Origin: Streptomyces clavuligerus
GTDB taxonomy: Bacteria > Actinomycetota > Actinomycetes > Streptomycetales > Streptomycetaceae
Direction of reading: 5' to 3'
Assembly: GCF_005519465.1 (NCBI RefSeq)
Contig: NZ_CP027858.1
Span: 5,208,001-5,272,000 of the forward strand
DNA: 64,000 nucleotides
Shown: positions 1 to 8,043 of the stretch, one piece after another
How the letters are laid out: each line of letters starts with the position of its first letter
Position numbering within the stretch: the stretch's first letter is position 1
Notes under the pieces: generated by a model
Databases searched by the model: none
What the model saw: only the letters and a program-made list of their open reading frames with translations
Told to the model about the DNA's origin: nothing
Made by a program: the position numbers and the translations under genes

Positions 1-123
1 GGGGTCGGTCGCGGGGGAGGCGGCGGCGGGCGCGGCGGCCAGGGCGGCTGCCGTGGTGGCGGTGGCGGCGGCGGCCCTGACGAGCGCGCGGCGGCTGGGG
101 ATCGAGGGGAATCGACTGGTCAC
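1..123 (-). CDS. Secreted protein, N-terminal fragment (possibly PhoD-type alkaline phosphatase)
   Basis: Only the first 41 codons are inside the window; the gene runs off its left edge. The translation has a twin-arginine-like signal peptide: SRRALVR followed by an Ala/Thr-rich hydrophobic core and a likely cleavage region near APAAASPA. GTG at 123 is the only possible start, because a stop codon lies three codons upstream in frame. No clear ribosome binding site precedes it, while a TAATAT hexamer at 137-132 would place the transcript start almost at the GTG, so a leaderless message is likely. The phoD suggestion comes from remembered Streptomyces gene order near dnaE and from PHO-box-like repeats upstream; nothing in these 41 codons proves phosphatase activity. 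Confidence 0.6.
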   Translation of the reverse strand, partial: MTSRFPSIPSRRALVRAAAATATTAAALAAAPAAASPATDP

Positions 124-139
124 GGCCCGTCATATTACT

Positions 140-172
140 GACGAGTTAACAGAAAGGGGAGGGAGGGTGAAC
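140..172 (-). promoter_or_regulatory. PHO-box-like direct repeats
   Basis: Read on the minus strand there are three consecutive 11-base units: GTTCACCCTCC (172-162), CTCCCCTTTCT (161-151) and GTTAACTCGTC (150-140). Units one and three match the GTTCACC-type PhoP repeat of Streptomyces and sit exactly 22 bases apart. The box ends just upstream of the TAATAT -10 candidate of the leftmost gene. The first unit overlaps a terminator stem, so part of the match could be chance. Confidence 0.4.
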
Positions 173-193
173 CGGATGTCACCCTCCCTCCCC
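156..193 (-). terminator. Intrinsic terminator after the first DsbA-like gene
   Basis: A perfect 15-base inverted repeat (arms 156-170 and 179-193, 8-base loop) lies 32 bases after the stop of the minus-strand DsbA-like gene. It is followed in the transcribed direction by TTTCTGTT, a fair U-tract for a high-GC genome. Confidence 0.75.
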
Positions 194-224
194 TCGGGAG
201 CCCTCGGCAGGCCCGGCGGGCGGA

Positions 225-1040
225 TCAGCCCTTGAGCGCCTTGTCCACCGCCGCCCGGAACTGCTCCGGCGTCTGCGGGGCGTTCTTCGAGCCCTCGGTG
301 GTGACCAGCTTGCCGTCCATGCGCAGCGACGGGGTGCCCTCGATCCCGCTCTTCTCGAAGGTGGCCGACATCTTCATCGCCCAGGCGTCGAAGGTGCCCT
401 CCTTGACGTCCTTCTCGAACTGGGCGTTGTCCTTCAGGGCCGGGACCTTGTCGGCGACCTTCAGCAGGTAGGAGTCCTCGGCGAACGAGTCCTTGCTCTC
501 CTTCGGATGCATCTCGGCGGAGTAGAGGGCGGCCTTGAAGCCGAGGAACGCCTCGGGGCTGACGTTGACCGCCGCGCCCAGCGCGCTCAGCGCGTTCTTG
601 GAGCCCTCGCCGTTGTCGAGGTTGTCGATGAAGGTGGCGCCGATGTACTTGATCTTGTACTTGCCGTCCTCGACGTCCTTCTCCAGGACCTTGCCCACCT
701 GCTGCTCGAAGACGGCGCAGGAGGGGCAGCGGGAGTCCTCGTACAGCTCCAGGGTCTTCTTCGCCTCCGGCTTGCCGATGATCAGCTCGGTGCCGTTGGT
801 GCCGGTGGTGTTCGCGGGGGCCGTGACGGACTTGGCGTTCTTGGCCGCGTCCCAGGCGCTGGGCTCACTGGCCTTCTTCACCCCGAAGGCGATACCGCCC
901 ACCAGCGCGAGCCCGCCGAGGGTCGAGCCGACGACGATCAGCTGACGGCGGGTGCGGTCCTTCTTGGCCTGGGCCTCCTGCTGCTGGCGGATTCGCTCCC
1001 GGGCCGCAGCCTTGTTGGCCTTGCTGTTGCGTGCGCTCAT
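225..1040 (-). CDS. Membrane-anchored DsbA-like thioredoxin-fold protein
   Basis: A 271-residue thiol-disulfide oxidoreductase of the DsbA/thioredoxin_4 family, expected to act outside the membrane on exported proteins. The N-terminus is a charged Lys/Arg/Gln-rich cytoplasmic segment (1-33), followed by one membrane segment (about 34-54). The thioredoxin fold carries the redox motif C105-P-S-C108, and EGTPSLRMDG near residue 240 contains the cis-proline loop. The start at 1040 has GGAG nine bases upstream. A close architectural relative lies at 33034-34071 on the other strand. Which partner reoxidises it is unknown; homologues are often annotated only as thioredoxin domain proteins. Confidence 0.85.
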   Translation of the reverse strand: MSARNSKANKAAARERIRQQQEAQAKKDRTRRQLIVVGSTLGGLALVGGIAFGVKKASEPSAWDAAKNAKSVTAPANTTGTNGTELIIGKPEAKKTLELYEDSRCPSCAVFEQQVGKVLEKDVEDGKYKIKYIGATFIDNLDNGEGSKNALSALGAAVNVSPEAFLGFKAALYSAEMHPKESKDSFAEDSYLLKVADKVPALKDNAQFEKDVKEGTFDAWAMKMSATFEKSGIEGTPSLRMDGKLVTTEGSKNAPQTPEQFRAAVDKALKG

Positions 1041-1064
1041 ACCGATTCACTCCGAGAAATGCGT

Positions 1065-1080
1065 CGTATCGGGCGATACG
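1065..1080. promoter_or_regulatory. Palindrome in the DsbA-like gene promoter
   Basis: CGTATCG-GG-CGATACG is a perfect 7+7 inverted repeat, 25 bases upstream of the minus-strand start at 1040. It is followed by a direct repeat AAAGTCAGGGG/AAAGTCAGGG at 1081-1101. This is operator-like, but I recognise no regulator. Confidence 0.35.
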
Positions 1081-1193
1081 AAAGTCAGGGGAAAGTCAGG
1101 GCGTGCGAAGGGGGGAGGGGGGAGAGGCCCCCGCCATCGGGCCGGACCGGGCAGAGCACCGGGCGGACCGGGAGGTCCGGGCGCCGGGCCGGG

Positions 1194-1889
1194 TCAGCCG
1201 CAGAGGGGAACGGGCGGGCCGCGCCGCCCGACGGAGTGCACCAGCAGCCGGGCGCGCCGGACGATGCGCGCGGCAGCCGCGCGCGACAGCCCCGACGGCG
1301 CCCGGAACACCCCGATCACCAGCGCGAACGCCAGCAGCAGCGGGCCGAAGGCGAGCGCGCCCAGCGCCCGCAGCAGTCCGGCGAGCGCCGCCTCACCGTG
1401 CCAGAGCCAGGCGGAGGCAAGCAGTCCGACCCCGATATGGGCGGCCAGCAGCAGCCAGGGCAGCGCGGGGTGGGAGGACCCGAGCAGCCCGGCGGCGCCC
1501 TGTCCGGCGGTCCCCACCCCGGGAAGCCGCGCCCCGGCGGCCCCGCCGCACAGGGAGTCGAAGCCGAGGGACCGCAGCGCACCGGTGACCGGTCCGCCGC
1601 CGGGGCCGTAGCACAGCTCCTGGCCGCTGGTGAAGATCGTGTCGGCCGCCAGCTCCAGCGGGATCAGCAGACCCGCGATCCGCCAGTACCCGCGCTCCCG
1701 GCCCGCGAGGGCCCAGGCCACCGCGAAGACGAGCGCCGAGACCCCGGCGACGGCGGTCCACGGCAGCGGGGCCCGGGAGAGCAGCACATGGGAGGCGGCG
1801 GACAGCGTCACGACCAGTGCCGTGAAGACCGCCGCCCGCACCGTCCTGAGCCGAACTCCCGATACGTCCATCACCCGCGAGTGTGCCAT
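1194..1889 (-). CDS. Integral membrane protein of unknown function
   Basis: A 231-residue protein with about five hydrophobic segments (roughly residues 18-36, 46-63, 71-86, 145-165 and 175-197) and an Arg-rich C-terminal tail, so it should reside in the cytoplasmic membrane. Two cysteines fall in the long loop between segments three and four (QELCYG and DSLCGG), a possible disulfide or redox pair given the DsbA-like gene downstream on the same strand. I do not recognise a family. The start at 1889 lacks a strong ribosome binding site; the in-frame ATG at 1871 is an alternative. Confidence 0.7.
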   Translation of the reverse strand: MAHSRVMDVSGVRLRTVRAAVFTALVVTLSAASHVLLSRAPLPWTAVAGVSALVFAVAWALAGRERGYWRIAGLLIPLELAADTIFTSGQELCYGPGGGPVTGALRSLGFDSLCGGAAGARLPGVGTAGQGAAGLLGSSHPALPWLLLAAHIGVGLLASAWLWHGEAALAGLLRALGALAFGPLLLAFALVIGVFRAPSGLSRAAAARIVRRARLLVHSVGRRGPPVPLCG

Positions 1890-2031
1890 GTCCGGGTGAG
1901 AGGAGTCTTAAGGGCACCGCCGGGGCCATCACCGGGGCCGCCACCGGCCACCGCCGAGGACATCGCCGAGGCCATCGCGGCGCCCGGCCCCGGGGCCCCC
2001 GCCCGGCGGCCCGCGGCGGCCGGTGCGCCGC

Positions 2032-3390
2032 TCACAGCCCCGGTATCCGGCCGTTGCGGAAGAGATCCACGAAGATCTGGTGATCGGCCCGGGCCCGGGC
2101 GCCGTAGTCGTGCGCGAAGTCCACCAGCAGGCCCGCGAAGCCCTCCTCGTCCGCCGCGATCGCCGCGTCGATCGCCCGTTCCGTGGAGAACGGCACCAGC
2201 GAGTGCCCGCTCCCGTCGTCCGCCGCGCCGTGCATGGTGGCCGCCGCCCGGCCCAGGTCCGCGACGACGGCGGCGATCCGCCCGGGGTCGTCGAGATCGC
2301 CCCAGTCCAGATCCACCGCGTAGGGGGAGACCTCGGCCACGAGCTGCCCCGCGCCGTCCAGCTCGGTCCAGCCCAGCCAGGGGTCCGCGTGGTCCTGGAG
2401 CGCCCGCTGCGAGATCACCGTGCGGTGGCCCTCGTGCCGGAAGTACTCCCGTACCGCCCGGTCGCCGACATGGCGGGAGACCGCCGGGGTCTGCGCCTGC
2501 TTCATATAGATCACGACATCGTTCTCCAGGGCGTCGCTGGTGCCCTCCAGGAGGATGTTGTACGAGGGGAGGCCGGCGGAGCCGATCCCGATGCCGCGGC
2601 GGCCGACGACATCCTTCACCCGGTAGGAGTCGGGGCGGGCGAGGCTGGACTCGGGCAGGGTCTCCAGATAGCCGTCGAAGGCCGCGAGCACCTTGTACCG
2701 CGCGGCGGCGTCCAGCTCGACGGAGCCCGCGCCGGAGCTGAAGCGCCGCTCGGCCTCGCGGATCTCGGTCATCGAGTCCAGCAGCGCGAACCGGGTGCGC
2801 GAGCGGGCGTGCCGCAGCGCTTCGAGCAGCGGGCCCTCGGCGGTGTCCAGGGTGAACGGCGGCACCTCCGCGTCCTGCGCCCCGGCCGCGAGGGTGTGGA
2901 TGCGCTCCCGGTAGGCGGCGGCGCAGATCCGCACCAGCTCGGTGATCTGCCCGTCGCTGAGCGCCTTGGAGTGCCCGATCAGCGCCAGCGAGGCGGCCAG
3001 CCGCTTCAGGTCCCAGGTGAAGGGGCCCACATACGCCTCGTCGAAGTCGTTCACATTGAAGATCAGACGGCCGTTCGCATTCATGTACGTGCCGAAGTTC
3101 TCCGCGTGGAGATCGCCGTGTATCCACACCCGGCTGGTGCGCTCGTCCAGATAGGGGCCGGTGGCGATCGCGCCGTCGCCGCGCGCCGTGTGACCCCGTT
3201 CCAGGTCGGCGTAGAAGAGGCAGGCGGCCCCCCGGTAGAACGCGAACGCCGAGGAGGCCATCTTGCGGAACTTGACCCGGAAGGCGTCCGGGTCGGCGGC
3301 CAGGAGCGCACCGAAAGCGGCGTCGAACTCACCGAGGATCTGCTCGCCGCGCTCTTCGGGAGTGATCTCGGCGGGGTGCGGTACCGACAT
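2032..3390 (-). CDS. DUF2252 family protein (kinase-like fold)
   Basis: A 452-residue DUF2252 protein. The family is related to aminoglycoside phosphotransferase and HipA-type kinase folds but has no agreed activity. The sequence shows IHGDLHAENFG, resembling the catalytic loop of APH-type kinases, followed by NVNDFDEAYVGPFTWDLKR, resembling the metal-binding Asp segment. These suggest phosphotransfer on an unknown substrate. The reading frame stays open far upstream, but the ATG at 3390 is the real start: AGGAGG lies at normal spacing before it and the family begins with this sequence. It is transcribed divergently from dnaE. Confidence 0.88.
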   Translation of the reverse strand: MSVPHPAEITPEERGEQILGEFDAAFGALLAADPDAFRVKFRKMASSAFAFYRGAACLFYADLERGHTARGDGAIATGPYLDERTSRVWIHGDLHAENFGTYMNANGRLIFNVNDFDEAYVGPFTWDLKRLAASLALIGHSKALSDGQITELVRICAAAYRERIHTLAAGAQDAEVPPFTLDTAEGPLLEALRHARSRTRFALLDSMTEIREAERRFSSGAGSVELDAAARYKVLAAFDGYLETLPESSLARPDSYRVKDVVGRRGIGIGSAGLPSYNILLEGTSDALENDVVIYMKQAQTPAVSRHVGDRAVREYFRHEGHRTVISQRALQDHADPWLGWTELDGAGQLVAEVSPYAVDLDWGDLDDPGRIAAVVADLGRAAATMHGAADDGSGHSLVPFSTERAIDAAIAADEEGFAGLLVDFAHDYGARARADHQIFVDLFRNGRIPGL

Positions 3391-3411
3391 CGCTGGGTGC
3401 CTCCTGGTGCA

Positions 3412-3447
3412 GGGAAATATCTGGATCGTGACGGGAAATGTCTGGAT
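3412..3447. repeat. Two 15-base direct repeats, 21-base period, in the DUF2252/dnaE intergenic region
   Basis: GGGAAATATCTGGAT (3412-3426) and GGGAAATGTCTGGAT (3433-3447) differ at one base and are spaced by exactly two helical turns, just upstream of the DUF2252 start. They are the main structure in the 351-base gap 3391-3741. The rest of the gap is GC-rich with no gene. A TAGACT -10 candidate for dnaE lies at 3673-3678. Confidence 0.6.
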
Positions 3448-3741
3448 AAGGCAGGGAGAAGAGGGCGAGGGGAGCCGGTGGGGGAGCAGGCCGGAGGAGG
3501 ACGGGAGTCCGCCGCCGGCCGGGCCCGGCCGGATGCCGTGCCTCAGCCACTCCAACGCCCGGCGGGCCCCGGAAGTGCCCCGGGGCGCGGCCGGTCCCGG
3601 CGCGCCCGCACGGCCATCCCCCGCGGCCCCCTCCGCTTCCCCGGTGGGCCGACGGCTGTCCGAGCCAAGTCGTAGACTTCCACGCTGTCCCCCCAGACAC
3701 TCCGCCGCCTGCCGTCGCCCGTTCCTCTGGAGGCCCCCGCC

Positions 3742-6700
3742 GTGAGCAAACCGCCCTTTACGCATCTGCATGTGCACACGCAGTACTCACTGCTGGACGG
3801 TGCGGCGCGGCTGAAGGACATGTTTTCCGCGTGCAAAGACATGGGCATGTCGCACATCGCGATGACCGACCACGGCAATCTCCACGGCGCCTACGACTTC
3901 TTCCACCAGGCCAAGGGCGCGGGGATCACCCCGATCATCGGCATCGAGGCGTATGTCGCCCCCGAGTCCCGGCGGAACAAGCGGAAGATCCAGTGGGGGC
4001 AGCCGCATCAGAAACGGGACGATGTCTCCGGTTCCGGTGGTTATACGCACAAGACGATCTGGGCGGCCAACCGGACGGGTCTGCACAACCTCTTCCGCCT
4101 CTCCTCGGACGCGTATGCCGAGGGCTGGCTCCAGAAGTGGCCCCGGATGGACAAGGAGACCATCGCCCAGTGGTCCGAGGGGCTGATCGCCTCCACCGGC
4201 TGCCCCTCCGGCGAGCTCCAGACCAGGCTGCGCCTCGGCCAGTTCGACGAGGCCCTGAAGGCGGCCTCCGAGTACCAGGACATCTTCGGCAAGGGCCGCT
4301 ACTTCCTGGAGCTGATGGACCACGGCATCGAGATCGAGCGCCGGGTCCGGGACGGGCTGCTGGAGATCGGGAAGAAGCTGGACATCCCCCCGCTGGTCAC
4401 CAATGACTCCCACTACACCTTCGACCACGAGGCGGGGGCGCACGACGCCCTGCTGTGCATCCAGACCGGCAAGAACCTCTCCGACCCGGACCGCTTCCGC
4501 TTCGACGGCACGGGCTACTACCTGAAGTCCACGGACCAGATGTACGCCATCGACTCCTCGGACGCCTGGCAGGAGGGGTGCCGCAACACCCTCCTGGTCG
4601 CCGAGCAGATCGACACCAGCGGCATGTTCGAGGCGAAGAACCTCATGCCGAAGTTCGAGATCCCGGCGGGCTTCACCGAGGTCACCTGGTTCCAGGAGGA
4701 GGTCAGGACCGGGATGGCCCGCCGCTACCCGGGCGGCGTCCCCGAGGACCGCCAGCGGCAGGCCGAGTACGAGATGGACGTCATCGTCTCGATGGGGTTC
4801 CCGGGGTACTTCCTCGTCGTCGCCGACTTCATCATGTGGGCGAAGAAGAACGGCATCGCGGTCGGCCCCGGCCGCGGCTCCGCGGCGGGCTCGATCGTCG
4901 CGTACGCGATGGGGATCACCGACCTCGACCCGATCGAGCACGGTCTGATCTTCGAGCGGTTCCTCAACCCCGAGCGCATCTCCATGCCCGATGTCGACAT
5001 CGACTTCGACGAGCGTCGGCGCGTGGAGGTCATCCGCTATGTGACCGAGAAGTACGGCGCCGACAAGGTCGCCATGATCGGCACCTACGGCACCATCAAG
5101 GCCAAGAACGCGATCAAGGACTCGGCCCGGGTGCTGGGCTACCCCTACGCGATGGGCGACCGGCTCACCAAGGCCATGCCCGCGGACGTCCTCGGCAAGG
5201 GCATCCCGCTCTCCGGCATCCTCGACCCCGCGCACCCCCGCTACAGCGAGGCGGGCGAGATCCGGGGCATGTACGAGAACGAACCGGACGTCAAGAAGGT
5301 CATCGACACCGCCCGGGGCGTCGAGGGCCTGGTCCGTCAGATGGGTGTGCACGCCGCGGGCGTGATCATGTCCAGCGAGCCGATCACCGACCACGCCCCG
5401 GTCTGGGTCCGGCACTCCGACGGCGTCACCATCACCCAGTGGGACTATCCGAGCTGTGAGTCGCTCGGCCTGCTGAAGATGGACTTCCTGGGCCTGCGGA
5501 ACCTCACCATCATGGACGACGCCGTCAAGATGGTGAAGGCGAACAAGGGCATCGAGCTGGAGATGCTCTCCATCCCGCTGGACGACCCCACCACCTATGA
5601 GCTGCTGTGCCGGGGCGACACCCTCGGTGTCTTCCAGTTCGACGGCGGTCCGATGCGCTCGCTGCTGCGGCTGATGAAGCCCGACAACTTCGAGGACATC
5701 TCCGCCGTGTCGGCCCTGTACCGCCCGGGCCCGATGGGAATGAACTCCCATACGAACTACGCGCTGCGCAAGAACAAGCAGCAGGAGATCACCCCGATCC
5801 ACCCGGAGCTGGAGGAGCCGCTCAAGGAGGTCCTGGACGTCACCTACGGCCTGATCGTCTACCAGGAGCAGGTGCAGAAGGCCGCCCAGATCATCGCCGG
5901 GTACAGCCTGGGCGAGGCCGACATCCTCCGCCGCGTCATGGGCAAGAAGAAGCCCGAGGAGCTGGCGAAGAACTTCACGATCTTCCAGGCGGGCGCCCGG
6001 AAGAACGGCTATTCCGACGAGGCCGTCCAGGCGCTCTGGGACGTCCTGGTGCCCTTCGCCGGATACGCCTTCAACAAGGCGCACTCCTCCGCGTACGGCC
6101 TGGTCACCTACTGGACCGCCTATCTCAAGGCGAATCACCCGGCCGAATACATGGCGGCCCTTCTGACCTCGGTCAAGGACGACAAGGACAAGTCGGCGGT
6201 CTATCTGAACGAATGCCGTCGCATGGGCATCAAGGTGCTCCCGCCGAATGTCAATGAATCGCAGTCGAACTTCGCCGCCCAGGGTGACGACGTCATTCTC
6301 TTCGGCCTCTCGGCCGTCCGGAACGTCGGCACCAATGTGGTGGAGTCGATCATCCGCTGCCGCAAGTCCAAGGGGAAGTACTCATCGTTCCCCGACTTCC
6401 TGGACAAGGTCGAGGTCGTCGTCTGCAACAAGCGGACCGTCGAATCGCTGATCAAGGCCGGGGCCTTCGACGAGCTGGGCCACACCCGCAAGGGCCTCGT
6501 CGCCCACCATGAGCCGATGATCGACAACGTGGTCGCGGTCAAGCGCAAGGAGGCCGAGGGACAGTTCGACCTCTTCGGCGGCATGGGCGACGACAGCGCC
6601 GACGAGCCCGGCTTCGGGCTGGACGTGGAGTTCTCCGACGTCGAGTGGGAGAAGTCCTATCTGCTGGCCCAGGAGCGGGAGATGCTCGGGCTCTATGTGT

Positions 6701-7281
6701 CCGACCATCCGCTCTTCGGCATCGAGCATGTGCTGTCCGACAAGTCGGACGCGTCGATCTCCCAGCTCACCGGGGGTGAGCACGCGGACGGCGCGGTGGT
6801 GACCATCGGCGGCATCATCTCCGGGCTCCAGCGCAAGATGACCAAGCAGGGCAACGCGTGGGCCATCGCCACCGTGGAGGACCTGGCGGGCTCCATCGAG
6901 TGCATGTTCTTCCCCGCTACCTATCAGCTCGTCTCCACCCAGCTCGTCGAGGACACGGTGGTCTTCGTCAAGGGGCGGCTGGACAAGCGCGAGGACGTAC
7001 CGCGGCTGGTCGCGATGGAGCTGATGGTCCCCGACCTCTCCTCGGCCGGGACCAACGCGCCCGTGGTCGTCACCATTCCCACCGTGAAGGTGACCCCGCC
7101 GATGGTCACCAGGCTGGGGGAGATCCTCAGCCACCACCGGGGCAACACCGAGGTGCGGATCAAGCTCCAGGGGCCGCGCACGACGACCGTGCTCCGGCTG
7201 GACCGGCACCGGGTGCAGGCGGACCCGGCGCTCTACGGCGATCTGAAGGTGCTGCTCGGCCCGGCCTGCCTGGCCGGCTGA
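3742..7281 (+). CDS. dnaE: DNA polymerase III alpha subunit
   Basis: The 1179-residue replicative polymerase subunit that extends DNA within the holoenzyme. The N-terminal PHP domain is clear (HLHVHTQYSLLDGAARLKD, residues 9-27). The polymerase core has the catalytic acidic motif DVDIDFDE at 417-424, and the C-terminal part has an OB-fold region (VVTIGGIISGLQRKMTK). Length matches bacterial DnaE1 and shows no intein or frameshift. GTG at 3742 is preceded by CTGGAGG at proper spacing. It stands alone with its own promoter region and is followed by strong hairpins. Confidence 0.97.
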   Translation: MSKPPFTHLHVHTQYSLLDGAARLKDMFSACKDMGMSHIAMTDHGNLHGAYDFFHQAKGAGITPIIGIEAYVAPESRRNKRKIQWGQPHQKRDDVSGSGGYTHKTIWAANRTGLHNLFRLSSDAYAEGWLQKWPRMDKETIAQWSEGLIASTGCPSGELQTRLRLGQFDEALKAASEYQDIFGKGRYFLELMDHGIEIERRVRDGLLEIGKKLDIPPLVTNDSHYTFDHEAGAHDALLCIQTGKNLSDPDRFRFDGTGYYLKSTDQMYAIDSSDAWQEGCRNTLLVAEQIDTSGMFEAKNLMPKFEIPAGFTEVTWFQEEVRTGMARRYPGGVPEDRQRQAEYEMDVIVSMGFPGYFLVVADFIMWAKKNGIAVGPGRGSAAGSIVAYAMGITDLDPIEHGLIFERFLNPERISMPDVDIDFDERRRVEVIRYVTEKYGADKVAMIGTYGTIKAKNAIKDSARVLGYPYAMGDRLTKAMPADVLGKGIPLSGILDPAHPRYSEAGEIRGMYENEPDVKKVIDTARGVEGLVRQMGVHAAGVIMSSEPITDHAPVWVRHSDGVTITQWDYPSCESLGLLKMDFLGLRNLTIMDDAVKMVKANKGIELEMLSIPLDDPTTYELLCRGDTLGVFQFDGGPMRSLLRLMKPDNFEDISAVSALYRPGPMGMNSHTNYALRKNKQQEITPIHPELEEPLKEVLDVTYGLIVYQEQVQKAAQIIAGYSLGEADILRRVMGKKKPEELAKNFTIFQAGARKNGYSDEAVQALWDVLVPFAGYAFNKAHSSAYGLVTYWTAYLKANHPAEYMAALLTSVKDDKDKSAVYLNECRRMGIKVLPPNVNESQSNFAAQGDDVILFGLSAVRNVGTNVVESIIRCRKSKGKYSSFPDFLDKVEVVVCNKRTVESLIKAGAFDELGHTRKGLVAHHEPMIDNVVAVKRKEAEGQFDLFGGMGDDSADEPGFGLDVEFSDVEWEKSYLLAQEREMLGLYVSDHPLFGIEHVLSDKSDASISQLTGGEHADGAVVTIGGIISGLQRKMTKQGNAWAIATVEDLAGSIECMFFPATYQLVSTQLVEDTVVFVKGRLDKREDVPRLVAMELMVPDLSSAGTNAPVVVTIPTVKVTPPMVTRLGEILSHHRGNTEVRIKLQGPRTTTVLRLDRHRVQADPALYGDLKVLLGPACLAG

Positions 7282-7285
7282 CCGG

Positions 7286-7335
7286 CGGTCCCCGCGCCGC
7301 GGGGGAGGCCCGGTCCCCGCGCCGCGGGGGAGGCC
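7286..7335. repeat. Perfect 25-base tandem duplication after dnaE
   Basis: A 25-base unit (7286-7310) is repeated exactly at 7311-7335, five bases after the dnaE stop. Each copy can fold into a short hairpin, CCCCGC-GCC-GCGGGG. The pair precedes the main terminator and probably arose by local duplication. Confidence 0.7.
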
Positions 7336-7365
7336 GTCCCCGTACCGCACGGGGAGCGGCCGACC

Positions 7366-7413
7366 GACGGGGAGGGGGCGCGTCCACGACCGTGGACGCG
7401 CCCCCTCCCCGTC
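7366..7413. terminator. Bidirectional terminator between dnaE and a convergent small gene
   Basis: A perfect 22-base inverted repeat (7366-7387 and 7392-7413) with a GACC loop. It lies between the convergent dnaE and 58-residue-protein genes and can serve both. The U-tract is poor, as is usual in Streptomyces. Confidence 0.85.
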
Positions 7414-7437
7414 TTCGTCGTTCGTCAGCGGTGATCG

Positions 7438-7614
7438 TCAGTTGTGGCCAAAACGCCGCTGGTGCTTGCGGGCGACGTCGGCCGGGCTGCCCTGGGCCTG
7501 CGACTGCGGCTGGGCCCGCTCCTCGAAGGCGGTGGAACGGGATTCCTCCTTCGAGCGCTCCGCCGCCGCGGCGCGCTGCTGATGGGTGCCCTTGCGGTTC
7601 TTGTTCTTGGCCAT
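7438..7614 (-). CDS. Small conserved basic protein (58 aa)
   Basis: A 58-residue protein starting MAKNKNRKGTHQQRAAAAER and ending DVARKHQRRFGHN. It is very hydrophilic, without membrane or metal-binding motifs. Proteins with the same MAKNKNR start and ARKH..FGHN end are common, unnamed Streptomyces small proteins as far as I recall. GGAGG lies at good spacing before the ATG at 7614. The composition suits a nucleic-acid or ribosome-associated peptide, but that is inference. Confidence 0.75.
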   Translation of the reverse strand: MAKNKNRKGTHQQRAAAAERSKEESRSTAFEERAQPQSQAQGSPADVARKHQRRFGHN

Positions 7615-7941
7615 GGGATGCCTCCAGAGGGGGTCGCGGGGCTGCGGCCGCGACCAGACTCACATATGGGACGATAGGCCGCATTTTGGATCATTGCCCT
7701 GGGTAAAGGGCCCTTGCTGTCGAACGGGCGGCTTCCGCCACGCCGATGATCGAGTTCCGGCCGTTAACCACTGGACCGTCGGGCAGACTCAAGGAAAACC
7801 CGGAACAATCCCCGGTCCGGAGGGATACCCGCGGGCCGTGCTCTCGTCCGGGACATCCGGCCCGCACTCCTTCCCGACCCCTCCAGAGCCACAGCGATCG
7901 ACCGGTGGGCGGCCGGCGGACAAGCCGGTGGGCAAACCGTC

Positions 7942-7981
7942 TTTCAAGATCTATTCACGTAATTTTCAAGATCTTCAAGAT
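7942..7981. repeat. AT-rich direct repeats upstream of the NYN-domain gene
   Basis: TTTCAAGATCT occurs at 7942-7952 and again at 7964-7974, exactly 22 bases apart, followed by a partial third copy (TTCAAGAT, 7974-7981). This AT-rich stretch stands out in the GC-rich gap 7615-8043 and lies about 60-100 bases before the NYN gene start, where a repressor or activator would bind. The remainder of the gap holds no gene I can support. Confidence 0.55.
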
Positions 7982-8043
7982 TTCCTTGATGTTTCAGTCC
8001 CGAAGACCTCTGATACCCGAGTACCGGAAAGAGGGTGGAGCGT

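Noticed and set aside
507..3675. Long plus-strand frames opposite the DsbA-like and DUF2252 genes
   Set aside because: They are antisense to conserved proteins and have the Arg/Gly/Pro composition of shadow frames.
7735..7797. tRNA-like stretch on the minus strand (GGTCCAGTGGTTAACGGCC and a GTTCGAC)
   Set aside because: A D-arm can be drawn, but the anticodon stem (GAACT against CGGCG) and T stem do not pair, and there is no acceptor stem.
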